In this document: piece after piece, positions 51,070 to 64,000 of the stretch
How the letters are laid out: each line of letters opens with the position of its first letter
Position numbering within the stretch: position 1 is the stretch's first letter
The notes under the pieces: generated by a model
Databases searched by the model: none
The model's input: the letters and a program-made list of their open reading frames with translations, nothing else
What the model was told of the DNA's origin: nothing
Assembly (NCBI RefSeq): GCF_037975245.1
Contig: NC_092568.1
Coordinates: 21,106,501-21,170,500, forward strand
Direction: 5' to 3'
Length of the DNA: 64,000 bases
Source: Apostichopus japonicus
Taxonomy: Eukaryota; Echinodermata; Holothuroidea; Aspidochirotida; Stichopodidae
Translations under genes and position numbers: made by a program

Positions 51070-51252
51070 TTTTTAAGAAAAAGTCACCCAGGAAAGAACC
51101 TGGGCACGAAAACCAAACTACCAAACGACTGATCCGCTCTCAGCCCCAGTCCCCTTGCATCGGGACTGTGACTGTGTGATCATCGTCAGGTGTGCATCAC
51201 CATTCCCGAAGGGAACAGATACTACACATGATCTTAGCTAAAAGGCCGAGAA
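51070..51252 (-). mobile_element. SINE with U2 snRNA-like 5' head (copy 1, best preserved)
   Basis: Read on the minus strand, the element begins at 51252 with about 40 nt that match the 5' end of U2 snRNA at all but two positions, from memory of the U2 sequence. This segment (51213-51252) includes CTCGGCCTTTTAGCTAAG and TGTGTAGTATCTGTTC. After that the sequence leaves U2 and continues into an unrelated body containing GATGATCAC, CGATGCAAGGGGACTGGGG and GAGAGCGGATCAGTCG. It ends with a stem-loop (CCCAGG/CCTGGG around TTCTTT) followed by GTGAC and T/A-rich sequence. The same body and 3' end recur at 29990-30176, so this is a dispersed repeat rather than a lone U2 pseudogene. It lies in the channel intron, antisense to the gene. 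No target duplication was resolved. Confidence 0.7.
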
Positions 51253-51973
51253 AATATGTAAAGAAAAACCAAAGGAAGTGAATACTCAACCACATTCACT
51301 ACACAAAATAGCAATCGAAACCTGAAACTTTGTAAACAGTATGTTCCACTTCATTCCGCTGTGTGTTTGGTGAACTATACAAGAACGTTCTACATAAAGT
51401 TTCATCGACAATTTTGAATGGTTTTCTTTAGTTTTCTTTATTATTATCATTATTATTATTATTATTTGGCACGAAGAGCAAAAAAACATATATATCTTCA
51501 AAACTAATTTCCAGTGACTGTTTTTATACTCGGATTACTTATTAACAATGAATTTTCCGTCTATGGTTTCGTTTATATTTCCACATCATTTGAACTAACT
51601 AAAACGACAAATTGAACGTTTCCAACGATCATTCAAGAAGTGTTCTGTAACATGGACCTTGTTGGAGCAAATAATTGCGGCGCAAAAAGTACTCATCGGT
51701 TAAACATCGGTTATTAACCTGCAAAAAGAAAGAAATATCGTTATTTTGGGGGGGCCTCTGCGGAAACTTTGTCGAACAAACATGCAGATAATTTTTGCCT
51801 GAATTCCTCAGGCATCTTTATTTTGCAAAGATTATTATAATTTTCCATCGGAAGAGAGTTAAAGTAAAACGCCGCAATGTAATGTTTCAACGTGCAGTCG
51901 TGCGTACCGCTTGTATCTTTGATAAACAAGTCCATAAAAGTTCATAAAAGAAAGTCATGCCAGTATAAAATGT

Positions 51974-51986
51974 TATATATAGATAT

Positions 51987-52036
<50 letters not shown>

Positions 52037-52044
52037 ATATATAT
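51974..52044. repeat. (TA)n/(TG)n compound microsatellite
   Basis: TA with one AAA break, then (GT)n and a short TA run. Confidence 0.9.
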
Positions 52045-54827
52045 CCATACCACGTTCAGTTACTCTCTGTCTTTAGTGTGGGATGTATGTGTGTGTGTGT
52101 GTGTGCAAGAATCCAGATCTATGGCTTATGACGTTAAGAAATATTTCTTTCGCTAATGTGTTCTTAAGCTCTCTTTTTTCTGTTCCTTTTTGTTTTGGGG
52201 CAATTTTTTTGTTTTTCAAAATCCTTTTGAAATGTCAGAAGGGAAAAAAATATTACCCAAACCAAAAGAACTTTGAAGATGATAAGGACGTAAACTGCTG
52301 CTGTGCCCCCCCCCCTTTATATGTCGTCTGTTAGATCTATGCTTCCCATGACCTCCTTTCTATAATTACAGTGGGATTGAAGGTGTTCCCAATTCTCTCG
52401 TGCAATCTGCAGCAGCATAATGCTCTGCCCAGGCAGTTATATATCGTCTGCCATAAAGTTCATTAAACTCCCACTCCGTTTTGAGTTTAGTACAAAGAGA
52501 CCAAAAGAAAGTAAAAAAGTCAATATAACAGCATGAGACTGCCTTTCAAACTTATTTATGGAACAGAGAGAGGTAGAGAGGGAGAGAGAAAAATGACAAC
52601 AATAATACATGTTGTGAAGAATGTCTCAGAACATGAGGTCAAAGAAAACAGGGATGGTTGAACCGAATAAGCGCCAGTGTAAAAGTCCATGTATACACTC
52701 TTATAAAAGTTCGACAGACAATTTTTTACCCAATATTGGGTATGCATATATCCAACCAAATATGGGTAAAAGTATGCTCATAAACAAAATCAAATTTAAG
52801 ACATTTTTTACCAATTTAATTGCCAAAAGTGGCATATTGGCCAATATTGTCTGCTGTATTTCTTTAACCTGTTTTTTTTTTGGGGGGGGGGGGGTATTCT
52901 TTTTAGTCTGCCTCTGAAGAAGATTAGTACAATTGTGTTTTTTTCGGAATGGTTTCCTATATCTTCAAATAATAGCGGTATGTGTAAAACTGAGTTTCAT
53001 TCAATTCTCTTTGCTTTATTTGTGAAGTAAGAGAGAGAGAGGATGGAAGATTAATTACCATCAGTATTAGCCCCCTCGCCCTCACCCATCATCCCGCTCC
53101 CCTGCCCTCCCCCCCCCCCCCCAATTATGAGACGCTTACGGTTACAAACCCACCCAGTTTAAAACGTGTTGCTTTCCAATGTTATTCCATACTAAATCTG
53201 TCATAAAAAATGCAGTTGATTAGTCTGAAAATAGAAAAAATAGAATGCTAACCAAACAGTGCCACCCCCCCCCCTCCATCCCGCACGAACCCAACCCAAC
53301 CTATATATATAAATATATATAGCCTACGTTAACGATTTATTCTCTGACGTCATCACACCCTTAGAATTTATTATTAAGTAATATTTTCTTAGAATCCAAT
53401 CAAAGATTAACCTCTAAAGCCTAATTTATCTTAATGTGAGCATTAAAGTTCGAATAGGGAACAATGATGAAACTTGAACACGTTTAACTATATCATTAAA
53501 ATATATTATGTCAATATCGAAAGCTCAGAAGGTTCTATTATATATTATACATTGATTTGTTCAAAGGTTGGTCATGCCTGTGTGTATTAACAGGCCAACG
53601 TCACTAATTGTCACTTTTCTGATAATCATATGTAAATAAAACATAACAGATTCATTCATTATGCTATATAAATTGCAACACTTAACAACTGCACTATAAT
53701 AAAACATTTCGAATAATGCACGAAGCTTACACTTTCTATGATGCGTGTGTGGGTGTGCGCGTGCGTGCATGTTATTTCCCCTAATGTCAGTTTTGTTCCA
53801 ATCCGTATGGTTCTTCTTGACTAGTACTTTTAACCCTTTTCATTTTTTTGTTTTTGTTACGTACACGTCATTGTAAAACTGCAATAGTTACAACTATTGC
53901 CGATAGGCAACTGTTAAAAGGCATTGAATTTTTTTTTTTTTTTTTTGGTCTTCTTGTGTATATGAAGACGTCTTCGAGAAATGAGACACCCAAAACTGTA
54001 TGTGCCAATAGCTCAGTCGCAGTGTGACATTTTCTTTTTAACTGAGTTGATCTTACGTTATACGCACGCCATGCCTAGTTGCTGATTTAATTTTAGTATG
54101 CCAAAGGGTAGCGTAGGTGAATGCAGACGAAATGCCAGTTTAAAATAGTAACATCGATAAGATTCGTCATCATGTGTACCAAATAAAAAAAATAAAAAAA
54201 AACGCTTCGAGGAAATCCAGTTGCATGGATTGGTGAACGTGTTGACCAAAAAAGCTCGTCACTAAAGTTTGTTGTCACGAAGATCAGACGCATCGCTAAT
54301 GATGCGTGCAATGTTTTTGCTCATTTAAAATCAATCAGTCCTCTCCTTTTCTTTGCCATAAATTCATCAAACTTGTTTTGTAAAAATCAACGAGGTATTG
54401 TATATACGAGTACGATTTTCATGATTAAGGTGATCTGTCTTGCAATTCGTTTTCAGCGAGTCGAGCATAATTACTAATGATAAGCAGACTCATTATAAGC
54501 CTACATCATCATTAATGTACTTAATGACCGTAAGGGGTTTCGCGAAACTTTATTCTTCTTCTTCTTCTGCTTCTTCTTCTTTAACTGATTTTTTTTTTCC
54601 AGTTCTTTTCAGTTTAAAGAAGCTTATTGAGGGGCTGTTAGCTTAAGGCTGAAAACGTTTTACTAAAACCGTTACAATTTATGTTAAGAATTAACACAAA
54701 CATTTCCTTCATTTACAACAGAACTTCGTTTGGACTAGGAAGTTGGGCGGGTGGAGTTGAGGAGCTGTTTTTCAAGTGTAATATTTCACAATTCCCAGAC
54801 TTACTAGTTAAGTTTACAAACTCTCAT

Positions 54828-54890
54828 TGGGTTTCGCGTGAGCCCGCATATCTTTGAACGGACGCCCTAACCTACTGCATAATTCAATAC
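54828..54890 (-). mobile_element. Possible degenerate remnant of SINE family A
   Basis: The minus strand reads TAGGTTAGGGCGTCCG, then AAAGATATGCGGG, matching the A-box and anticodon-arm part of family A (TAGTTAGGGTGTCCGCATATAAAGCGGG). The B box is replaced by CACGCGAAACCC, so the promoter is broken. No flanking element sequence is recognisable. Confidence 0.4.
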
Positions 54891-55895
54891 TAGAATTTTA
54901 TGTCCAGTAAGTTTATTATAAGCTCTTAAATGTTTCGACGAATTTTTTGCCATATCATTGCTTTGACGTCACCAAAATCATTTTAAGACTCGAGAATGAA
55001 ATAACATAGAGCTGCTTATTTCTAAAACGAACGCACGATATACGCATATGATGCAACTTATATGACTTTTCCTTAAAAGATATTGCATTATGGGATGTAA
55101 ACTCCTGCCTCGGTTAGGATCAGGAAAAAAATCATGAAATTCTTGTAAAATAATGATTCTACATGGAATTGTTCATTTGCTGTCTATTTTTCCATCAATA
55201 AAAGCCTTTTGACCTCTCACATTTAGGACCGTTTTGGCGGGAGACTAAAATTTGAGCTGGATTATCCTATTTCATGTTTTAAGTGTAGATATCTGTCCTG
55301 AAGGATTCCTCGAATTGATCAGCCGTGATGGTAAATAAAATATTTGAAGTCTTAACCCGATCTGTTGACTAAAAATAAAAAGATTTATATAAGCACGTGA
55401 GGTTCTAAAAGCTGTTATAAAAAAAAAACCATGATTCGAACAGAAGCTTTTTCTCTTCTTCACTTCTCAAGAGCAAGGTCAATTTTAGCATGAAAATCTT
55501 TAGAGACCTTTAGAGAGGGTGTCATCGTCCCAGGCTTAGACGATGCATTAATCCAGATGCAAGGACATACGTGAATCCCATAAAAAAAAAAAATAGAGTG
55601 CATAACGACCTCTAAAGGGAAACCTGGGAAACTTTTACAAATTCATGGAGGGTAAACAAAGGTGAACGACAACTATTTGAATACTGTTTAGGTAACTGAG
55701 GTTGGTGGGTTGGTGGGGTGGGGAGGGGGTGGGATGGGAGGTGAAGGAAAGTGGTAAGTCAGTTCTATAAGAAAGAGATTAGTTACTTCATAAATTATAT
55801 ATTTCTTTATTCTCGTTGAACAAGATGTGCGCAGCGTAAATTTGCTAACATGCATGACTAAACATTTGTGTCCATAACAAACTACGACAGAATTA

Positions 55896-55896
55896 G

Positions 55897-55947
<51 letters not shown>
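55896..55947. repeat. (ATT)n then (TA)n
   Basis: A short TTA run merges into about 36 bp of TA. Confidence 0.9.
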
Positions 55948-55948
<1 letters not shown>

Positions 55949-55949
<1 letters not shown>

Positions 55950-56096
55950 CTGCTATTGTATTCTATAATTAGGTGCTATAGGGTGCTATAGTTAAACTGC
56001 TATTGGGTGCTATACAGAGGTGTTATAGGGTGCTATAGAAAGGTGCTATAGATAGGTGCTTTAGAAAAGCTGCTATACAGTCTGCTATAGATGAGC
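55949..56096. repeat. GGTGCTATAG short tandem repeat
   Basis: Units of roughly 10-20 bp such as AGGTGCTATAGATAGGTGCT and GCTGCTATA follow a (TA)n tract directly. Confidence 0.85.
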
Positions 56097-56418
56097 TGTT
56101 GTTACTGGCTCTAGGTTGTGTGGTGAATGTGATCCATTCATCAGTCTTAGCAACAAGCGTAGACTATTGTAATGCAATGCTAAGCATAACATGACGTCAG
56201 CGACGGGGACGCACCATTCATTGGATAACGAGCAACGCTATACATTAGCCATTCCACCAGTGCCTGATTTATCCTTTTGGGTAAAATTTGAGGGCACCAA
56301 CTTACCGTAAGACAATCAAAGTAGGCGTTGACATTTTATCCAAGTGCCTCATTAATATGTGTTTATTCAGTGCATGCGCAGTCTATGTTTATGCGCAGTT
56401 GATGTGCATGTGCACTTA

Positions 56419-56550
<132 letters not shown>

Positions 56551-57918
56551 TAGGATTTAGTTTACATCTCGGTAAGGTAGTACGATAGTTGCTAAGCAGT
56601 GTGCATGTAAGATCGATGAGTTGCCTTTTTCCTTCCGTGCTGCGTTCATTGATGCCTCTAATGTGTATGTACGCTCTTTCATTATTATTACTATTATTAT
56701 ATTCAGGTTGATGGATTATCATTATACATTTACCTCAATACGATATCTTTCTTGTCTACCCTTTTGCAAATGGATGGTTTGTTTGATAATGGTATGGCTA
56801 CGTGTCTGGAACTTAATAAAAACCATTGCACGTAGGAGAAATATAGCTAGCCTAAATATAGCTTCTTTGATTTCTTGTTTACCGCGACACGAATAATACG
56901 CTGCGATGTGCTGCGATGTAAAGTGAACTTTACATAGCTACTCAGCGCGTGTTCTATTAACCACTGTGTGGATTCTGCGTGTATTAATGCATATTATCTT
57001 TTCATCAATATATATATATGGAATTGAGCTTGTCGTCATATTTTGTACCACCATAGTTTATCTGAACAAAATGTTATAGGAAAACATCAGGCACTGTAAT
57101 GGAGTTTCTTCTTCATTATCATTCTAAACTCACTAAATTATGAATTTCTTGAAAATGTCACGACCGTTTCATATGAAGACTATATCCTTTTTTAGCGTTC
57201 TGTTTCGTGTAAGTGTGTTTATAGGAGTAGAAATGAGTAAATATCTCTGTTGCTTACGATATTGAGTTGATAACATCGCAATTGGTGCATAAGAAAAGTC
57301 AGACATAATATTAAAATATGCTGGTGAGCAAACACAAAATGGTCACGATCATAAACTAAGGATTAGGGCCTACATAACTGTATTTCCTTATGCAATCTAA
57401 TAAATGGAACTTGAAGGGGCTTTTATTATTCCATTCAGGGTCATACACCGTACAAAGCACGTGTTTACATGCACATCATGTTCAACATTCATGTACACCG
57501 TAAAACTGTACCGTATTGATCATGTGTTTCACTGTGTGTTTTGACCCGAGTGTTTCATATGTCGTCACGCATCCTGTGGCAGAAGGCTGGACTATTTTTT
57601 ATATTTTTTAAATTTTTTAATTCTAACATATTGTATTAAATAAACCTTTTTAATTTTTTTTTATATTTTAATTTTACCTGTTGTTGGCGTCACGGCATAT
57701 AACGATACGTACAGTGACTTATGTATGCAAAACAAAATGGCCGCCCAGTGACGTCATCATATTTCTAACCAATTATATCTTCATCGTATGATCTAACTAA
57801 TCTGATTCCGTTAGAGTGATTGCCAACTCATTTAGAACGAATTTCTTCAATCTCCCTATACCAAATAGGAAAGTATCCGTCAACCACGTTATATACATAT
57901 ATATATTTGTATATTACG

Positions 57919-57919
<1 letters not shown>

Positions 57920-57972
<53 letters not shown>
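57920..57972. repeat. (TA)n microsatellite
   Basis: About 53 bp of pure TA, preceded by two ACGTTATATA starts. Confidence 0.95.
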
Positions 57973-57974
<2 letters not shown>

Positions 57975-60368
57975 GAAGTTTGACAGCATATATCTGACGC
58001 CAACTCGAAGAAAGCGAACCTTGAATAGCTTTTAAGCGGTCTTAGAGGAATCTGAACTACAAAGCATAAACCTATTACATGAACTAATTTATAGTTGTAA
58101 CCTCCCAAAAAAGTACAGACAAAAAGTATATACAAAGTCACGGATACATGACACATAATAACCTCATTAAGGTTGACTTCTACTTTCTCTGTTCCTTTTT
58201 TCCCTTTTCGTTTTTGTTTTGGTCTTGTGATTACGACTTGAAACGTTCACTCACTACTTGGAGAAACATAAGAGGATTCGATGGTTCTTCATTTTCTCTC
58301 GTTGTCAATCTAAAGGGGTAAAAGTATTTCCTTCTTTTTTTTCTTCTATTTTTTCCTCCCTCTCTTTTCTTTGAGCTTATCTAAATACGTCATTGCAGAG
58401 GAAATAATCTCGTTCACGCATCGATGAAACTTCCTGAGATGAAGTTCACGATTTTAACAATCAATTTGGAATCTTTTACGGGGATAAATCTTTTACAATA
58501 GGACGCGTTCAATACCACTGAGACTTCGTGGATGCATTGGGGTATCTATCTATATTTTTTTCAATTAGGGGCAATAAGGGGGTAACCATTTAGTTGCCCG
58601 AGGATTGGAAAACATCACAAACTGTTGTCCGGTGGATTGATGGAAAAAATCCAGAGAAGAGAATATAACAGATTGAGAACAATTATCATCGTGAATGAGT
58701 CTAGAAAATGTATGATGGTCGATGAAAGGTTTTATTATTTCCTCTTTATCTCGCTAAGGCTGTTTAAAAAATTAGGTTGTAAATTTAATGTATTTAGTAT
58801 CACAAAGTAACTATTTTAGATCGATTATGTATAATTTCGCTCTCATCATAATTTCACAAAACCGGAAATATGAATACATCCCATTTAGACACAACTTTAT
58901 CTTTAATGACATTTTTCCCCTTCCAAATTGTCCACCCATTATCTTATAATTTATAACGCTACTGCAGGGTCTATAATTTAGGAAGAAAAAACTCGAAAAT
59001 GAAGAAACTCCTGTTTTTATCACTATTTGAACATTTTATAAAGTGCTTAATGATGTTATTGATATGTCGATCATGAAATACATCGATTAACTGCACGTGT
59101 GCCAAGCGACGGACATCACAGCACAATTTTTGGGACGGGCAGGGTGTGGGGAAGGTTAGGTTGGCAATAAGTGTTATCGCCCCCTTGACCCCACCATGCC
59201 TCCGACCCTTGCAGCCGAGATAAGAGTGTAGGCTAACCCCCCCCCCCACCCCCACTCCACCCCTTCGAGCATATACCATCCTCTGTTTTTGTCAATGTGA
59301 TATGAGTGTGTGAGTTAATATTTTTTTGGTCTGGCTGTCAACTACTAAATACGCATGCGCATTTCTAATCAAGTATACCGGCTTATACAGTTTTTGTACA
59401 ATACCGATATCTCATTCTGCATATAGTGATCCTTCAAACATGGATGGGAAGAGAAAACTCGTAGCCTTATCTGTAAGTTTGATGAATTGTATATATAGCA
59501 TGGAGACAAAACCCAGATTATATCAGTAAATATAGAGTCAAAATATTGTAAAAGAAATACCGCCCAGGCTGTCAAAGCATTACTTTAAGTTGGAGAGACT
59601 GACTTCCCTTTTCCGAGATGCGCTTGGTTGAAGTTCCCCGTATACTATTTGTATTACTTCATACATACAGACATGAGAGACATTTCGTCTTCAAGATATG
59701 TGCGCCGCACATACATGTAGTGTTTGGACAAGTTTCTAAAGTATGGGAGCAATTTCTTTCCGTCAATCTAACAAAGTATGCGAAACAAAGAACCAGGTCA
59801 TGAGCTGTTTTATCTTCTCGTTCTTCTAAAGTTGACCTAGGCCTATCTTCAGTAGACGAAGCAAACAGTCTATTTTATCTCTGTCAGAAAGCTGAACAAT
59901 TTCTTACAATAAATCAGCTTTTGGCGTTTCAGCGGGGAGGAGATTATAACACCCGGTAGGTTTGGTTGATATCCCGGAAATTGGCTGACAGACGTACAAC
60001 TACCCAAGCTGTTTTTAAAGAATGATATTTGTCAGACCTATCTGTCTTTTTGTTTTGCATTTAATATTTTTGTACTCTCCATGAGTTTTTTGTTGTAGTT
60101 TCATTCTCCTTTAAGTGTATTATGATGATGATGACGTCAGCATATCTGTACTCCTGCTGTAATTTGAATTCCCTCCTTTATTATAAACTTGATAACTATA
60201 TCAAATCATACTGCTTTCATTAACTTCATATGGAATTCTTGGGAGGCTTGAATCCATTTCTCATGTTTTGGTTCATCCTTGATAACTTTATAATACGTTA
60301 CGGTACCGGTACGAACATATTACCAGCATGGAATAGCCACATACAGAGAGCTATAGACCTAACTTGAA

Positions 60369-60505
60369 GTCTAACTAACTGACTGACTGACTGACCGACC
60401 TACTGACTGACTGACTAACTGACTGGCTGGCTGACTGACTGACTGACTGACAGACCTACTGACTGACTGACTGGCTGACTGACGGAACCGACTGGACGAC
60501 TAACA
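60369..60505. repeat. (GACT)n tetranucleotide repeat
   Basis: CTGACTGACTGACTGAC with GACCTACT, GGCT and GGAC interruptions. Confidence 0.95.
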
Positions 60506-61608
60506 GACAAATAGACAAAACTCTTCATCACTTCTCGTATAACTGTTGATACTCCTACCGTATACATATCACCCATTACACCGTTCACATGTATATTGTT
60601 TCGTCGATATGGCTACGGCTTATTGATTTAAGTTATAACGTAACCTATACACAGTGATCACCATACACTCCTACATGTGGAGTAACGGTTATGTTCTCAT
60701 ACGTCACCAGTCTACGTAATATCATCATGTCCTGCGCTACTAGCTATATAGCATCGCCTTCTGCAATATATGCACACAGTACACTATACACATTCATCCA
60801 CCTGTCCCTGAGTAACTCGCACATGGCAGTAATGTTGCATCGGGAATAGTATTCAACGCATATATAGTCATATTTATATAAGTCTACGTTGAATTATGAC
60901 ATATAGATGGCGGCCTTGCACTTACAGCAATGGATCATTATTGAAAAAAAGTATCTTAGCTAAAGATCTCGACCATCATCCATGGTTTTCATCACATCTA
61001 CACGCTGATAATATGGACATTGAAGTCTATTGGGAATGTATACTCGATAGGCACACGACCGTATATACACATACAAGGGGAAAATTTGGCAGACGGATGA
61101 TGCACATGAAACGTTAACACTGCAGTTAAACGAATCACAAAAAAATAAACGCGGCTTTCAGCCGGCAGGTCTATGTCTGTCCCTGTAGTAATTATTAACA
61201 CAAGATAATTAGTCAGCAATTATTCTTTAAATGACGTCACGTTGCTAGGGGAGACCCTGGGAAACGTTCGTTGTGTCTAAATATGAAGAAATCATAATGC
61301 ATGCTTCCTTGATGCATGGAACTTAAAGTACAAACTTCAACCGGCTTTGAAAAATAAATTTTGAGAGGAAAATTGTGGATCAATGCACTAAGATATAGAA
61401 GCGAGAACAAATTTGGAAAAGTCAGAAGGGGGGGGGGTGGGGGGGAGGGGAGAAGGAAAACAAGATATAGACAAAACAGTGTCATTTTGTATTCTTCAAA
61501 ATCTGTTTATTAATCCGTTAGTATGTCTTTTGGGCCTATACGACTTAGGCGGGTCATTGTGCATGCAAAATGTATAATCTATTGCGCCACACAAAATACA
61601 TGACTGAA

Positions 61609-61686
<78 letters not shown>

Positions 61687-61690
61687 ATAT
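61609..61690. repeat. (TA)n microsatellite
   Basis: About 80 bp of TA with one GTA break near 61631. Confidence 0.95.
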
Positions 61691-63527
61691 AAAATACTAT
61701 CATTATGTTTAATAGCAACAATGAGCCGCATAGAAGATACAACTGTACATTGTAACAGTACCTCAGAGAGGTATGGGGTGGGGGGGGGGACCAGTATTTC
61801 CTCCAGATATGCTAGAAAGTCAAATACTGGTCAGCCATGCTCAGTATTTTGAAAAAGTATCTTTGCATATATCACTGTAAACATAACGCGGGGTAGTTTT
61901 ATCTAAACTCAGATACTTAATCTCATATATTTAATTCTCCTCAATGGGATGGTAAAAGTTAAGGGACTGTAGGAAAGATATTTTGATATCTTTTAGCTAT
62001 TTTTTGTTTTTGTTTGCAGACTATAATTTGGGGTTAATACTTGCGACCTTTAAAGGATCAGCTAATTAGCATATCAAATGTTTGGCTGTTAAGTTCTGAA
62101 ATGATCCAACCAATCGCTGAGACATAAATATGTAGCACTATATGTACCTGAGTTTCAACAAGCAGTGTATAATTGTGCAGGTGGAAAGTTCACTAGACCT
62201 CAAATGGATGTGGTAGTATATGTTAATGATGAAACCCAACCAGTGTATATATGTTTAAAACAGACTAATGAAATTCATAAAACTCGTCAAGTGTTTCTCT
62301 TTAAGAAAAAAAAAATGGCACCTTTGTTATCTCCCTTTTGGGAACAATTTCCAGCAGGTTAAAGCAAGTATAAAAGGATCAGTTAATATAGTGGTAATAC
62401 TATAGCTCTCACCAAGAAGACGAATAAAAAAAAAGAGTTAGTTTTAAAGGTATACAGAGAAAAAAAGAAGGCTTACCGGGTTTGAGAACATATGTGGGGG
62501 ACTATCTTTCATTATATCTCAAAGTTGTGTTTGTAACGTTAAATGTGTCACTCGTGCAACTGTACGACCATAAAGATACATGAGTCAACTCGCTACATTA
62601 TAGTGCTAAGGCAGAAATGAATAACTTACGAAAAGTGCTGACATGTACTTTTTGAAGAAAGAATGAAAGTTAAAAATAAATAAAAAACAACAGTGTCTAT
62701 AGCATAGGGTAACGACACTTTCATAGCCTAATCTTGCACACCGTTCCCGCGCAGGACTATAGGTGTCATGTTCTGCTGGTGGTGTCGTGTTCTGGAGTGT
62801 AGTGTCTGAAGTATTTATGATGACAAACCATGGCAAATGACACTTGCATATTGCTGCATTCTTGACGGTTTCGATGTACACGCGTCCGCTTCAAGGATTC
62901 TTTCAGAAACCCCGACATCAAGCTCGTCGTGTTGACGTCATAGGACAGTCAAATCATTGTCGTGAATATTAATGAGAGCAGACAGTGGTATTCCATAAAA
63001 TACCAAAAACTAGTTGATCAAAAACGGATGGGGTTTTTATCCGTCTATTATATTTAGGAAAAAAGTCAAGATTAATAGAGAAAAAAAGACCGCCTCGCCA
63101 TCTTCCATTTGATTCTACTCTCAGATTAAATGCCACGTTTTGTCACAAATAATTATCAGCCGCGGTTGTCTTGATGAGCATCAAGCAGAGGATTGCGTGA
63201 CATCGCTGACAAGTTTTTAGTAAAAATTTGGTAACGGAGCCGGGATGCGGAAGCCTATCAAAATAGAAAATGAGATAGAAATGTACTTTTCTGTTAAGGA
63301 AGCCTTTTCTTGAAGGGGGTAGGTGGGGGGGGGGGTGCTCTGTCGATGGTTTGAATTATATTTTTTGTTTGAATTATATATTTAGACACGCTAAACCTGA
63401 TACAAGGATAGGAATCCTAATCCAAACGGGTGGGGTCCACATGACACAGGTACCTGTTTTGGAACATGTCACTGCTCAGTTTTATATAGCATACACAATC
63501 ACATAGAGACACAATTATATAACTTCT

Positions 63528-63853
63528 TCTTCTTATTATTATTAATATTATTATTATTATTACTGTTATTATTATTAGTATTATTAGTATTATAAGTATT
63601 ATTAGTATTATAAGTATTATTAGTATTATTAGTATTATTAGCATTATAAGTATTATAAGTATTATAAGTATTATTAGTATTATTAGTATTATTAGCATTA
63701 TAAGTATTATAAGTATTATTAGTATTTTTAGCATTATTAGTATTAATATTAGTATTATTAGTCTTATGGTTATTATTTATTTATTATTATTATTATTAGT
63801 AGTAGTAGTAGTAGAAATAGTAGTAGTAGTGGTAGTAGTGGTAGTAGTAGTAT
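63528..63853. repeat. ATT / AGTATT / AGT array
   Basis: TTATTATTAGTATTATAAGT units for about 250 bp, then (TAG)n at the right end. The long isoleucine/leucine minus-strand frame is an artefact. Confidence 0.95.
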
Positions 63854-64000
63854 TAAAATTACAAAAACAAATTGAACTTGCACAATATGACGATACCGTA
63901 CTGTACTATTTAATCGTTTGACTACAAAACAATCAACTTGATGAACACGATAAACAAACATTTCAGCCTTCTTTATATTCGAAAGTGCAACATTACTGGA

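Noticed and set aside
51213-51252. A genuine U2 snRNA gene
   Set aside because: Only the first 40 nt match; branch-site context continues but the Sm site and the 3' half of U2 are absent, and the body is shared with another repeat copy.
54005-54030. AATAGCTCAGTCGCAGTG, similar to a tRNA D-arm
   Set aside because: No B box or acceptor-stem pairing follows.
58971-59279. 102-codon minus-strand frame with a glycine-rich start
   Set aside because: Overlaps a C run and a G/C-rich patch that looks like transposon debris; no motif recognised.
62165-62362. 65-codon plus-strand frame
   Set aside because: Short, A run inside, no recognised family; insufficient support as an exon of the channel or another gene.
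63417-63734. 105-codon minus-strand isoleucine/leucine frame that looks like a membrane protein
   Set aside because: Produced by the ATT/AGTATT array.

Overview
The window is AT-rich nuclear DNA from an animal, almost entirely non-coding. The animal assignment rests on one recognisable coding exon, a PAS-domain exon of an EAG-type (KCNH1/KCNH5 class) voltage-gated potassium channel at 50490-50720 on the + strand. It is bounded by a good 3' splice acceptor and 5' splice donor. tRNA-derived SINEs, hAT-type MITEs, very dense (TA)n tracts and G/C homopolymer runs fit a marine invertebrate. The recurrent 'aggcctatata' style of sequence reminds me of echinoderms, but that is a weak impression. There are no bacterial-type operons, no rRNA, no confident tRNA gene and no CRISPR array.

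Layout. 1-6160: non-coding, with a CCATCCCATA-type satellite at 3.2-3.5 kb. 6.16-6.63 kb: two tRNA-derived SINE copies in the same orientation, both running into (TA)n. 7565-7959: an intact non-autonomous hAT-like element with a perfect 8-bp target duplication. 10.1-11.17 kb: a 32-bp minisatellite followed by a 214-bp hAT-like MITE. 11.2-19 kb: AT-rich spacer with long (TA)n arrays and an internal tandem duplication near 15.3-16.0 kb. 18.95-21.6 kb: a 34/39-bp minisatellite, a complex TA-rich repeat and a G-rich tract. 23.6-31.1 kb: two degenerate CAGTG-ended elements, a 25-bp minisatellite, a diverged SINE with a U2 snRNA-like head, and a third copy of the tRNA SINE. 32.69-33.25 kb: a 561-bp foldback element flanked by TTAA. 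36.2-36.6 and 48.0-48.3 kb: two GATC-rich tandem arrays. 39.4-40.0 kb: a GAGTA-type array and a perfect 66-bp palindrome. 43.07-43.21 kb: a 137-bp inverted-repeat element. 44.5 kb: a second family of tRNA-derived SINE. 49.9-50.43 kb: a GTTCCT/GTTCTT hexanucleotide array and an ATC array directly upstream of the channel exon. 50.72-64 kb: presumably the next intron of that gene, containing the better copy of the U2-headed SINE at 51.07-51.25 kb.

How it works together. The only gene supported is the channel. Everything after 50720 is read as intron because the exon ends in an open phase-1 donor and no next exon was recognised; sequence before 50490 is intron for an unknown distance. The rest is repeat biology. 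The most unusual item is a SINE family whose 5' end matches the first about 40 nt of U2 snRNA, with two diverged copies sharing the same body and 3' stem-loop. No novel protein-coding system was seen.
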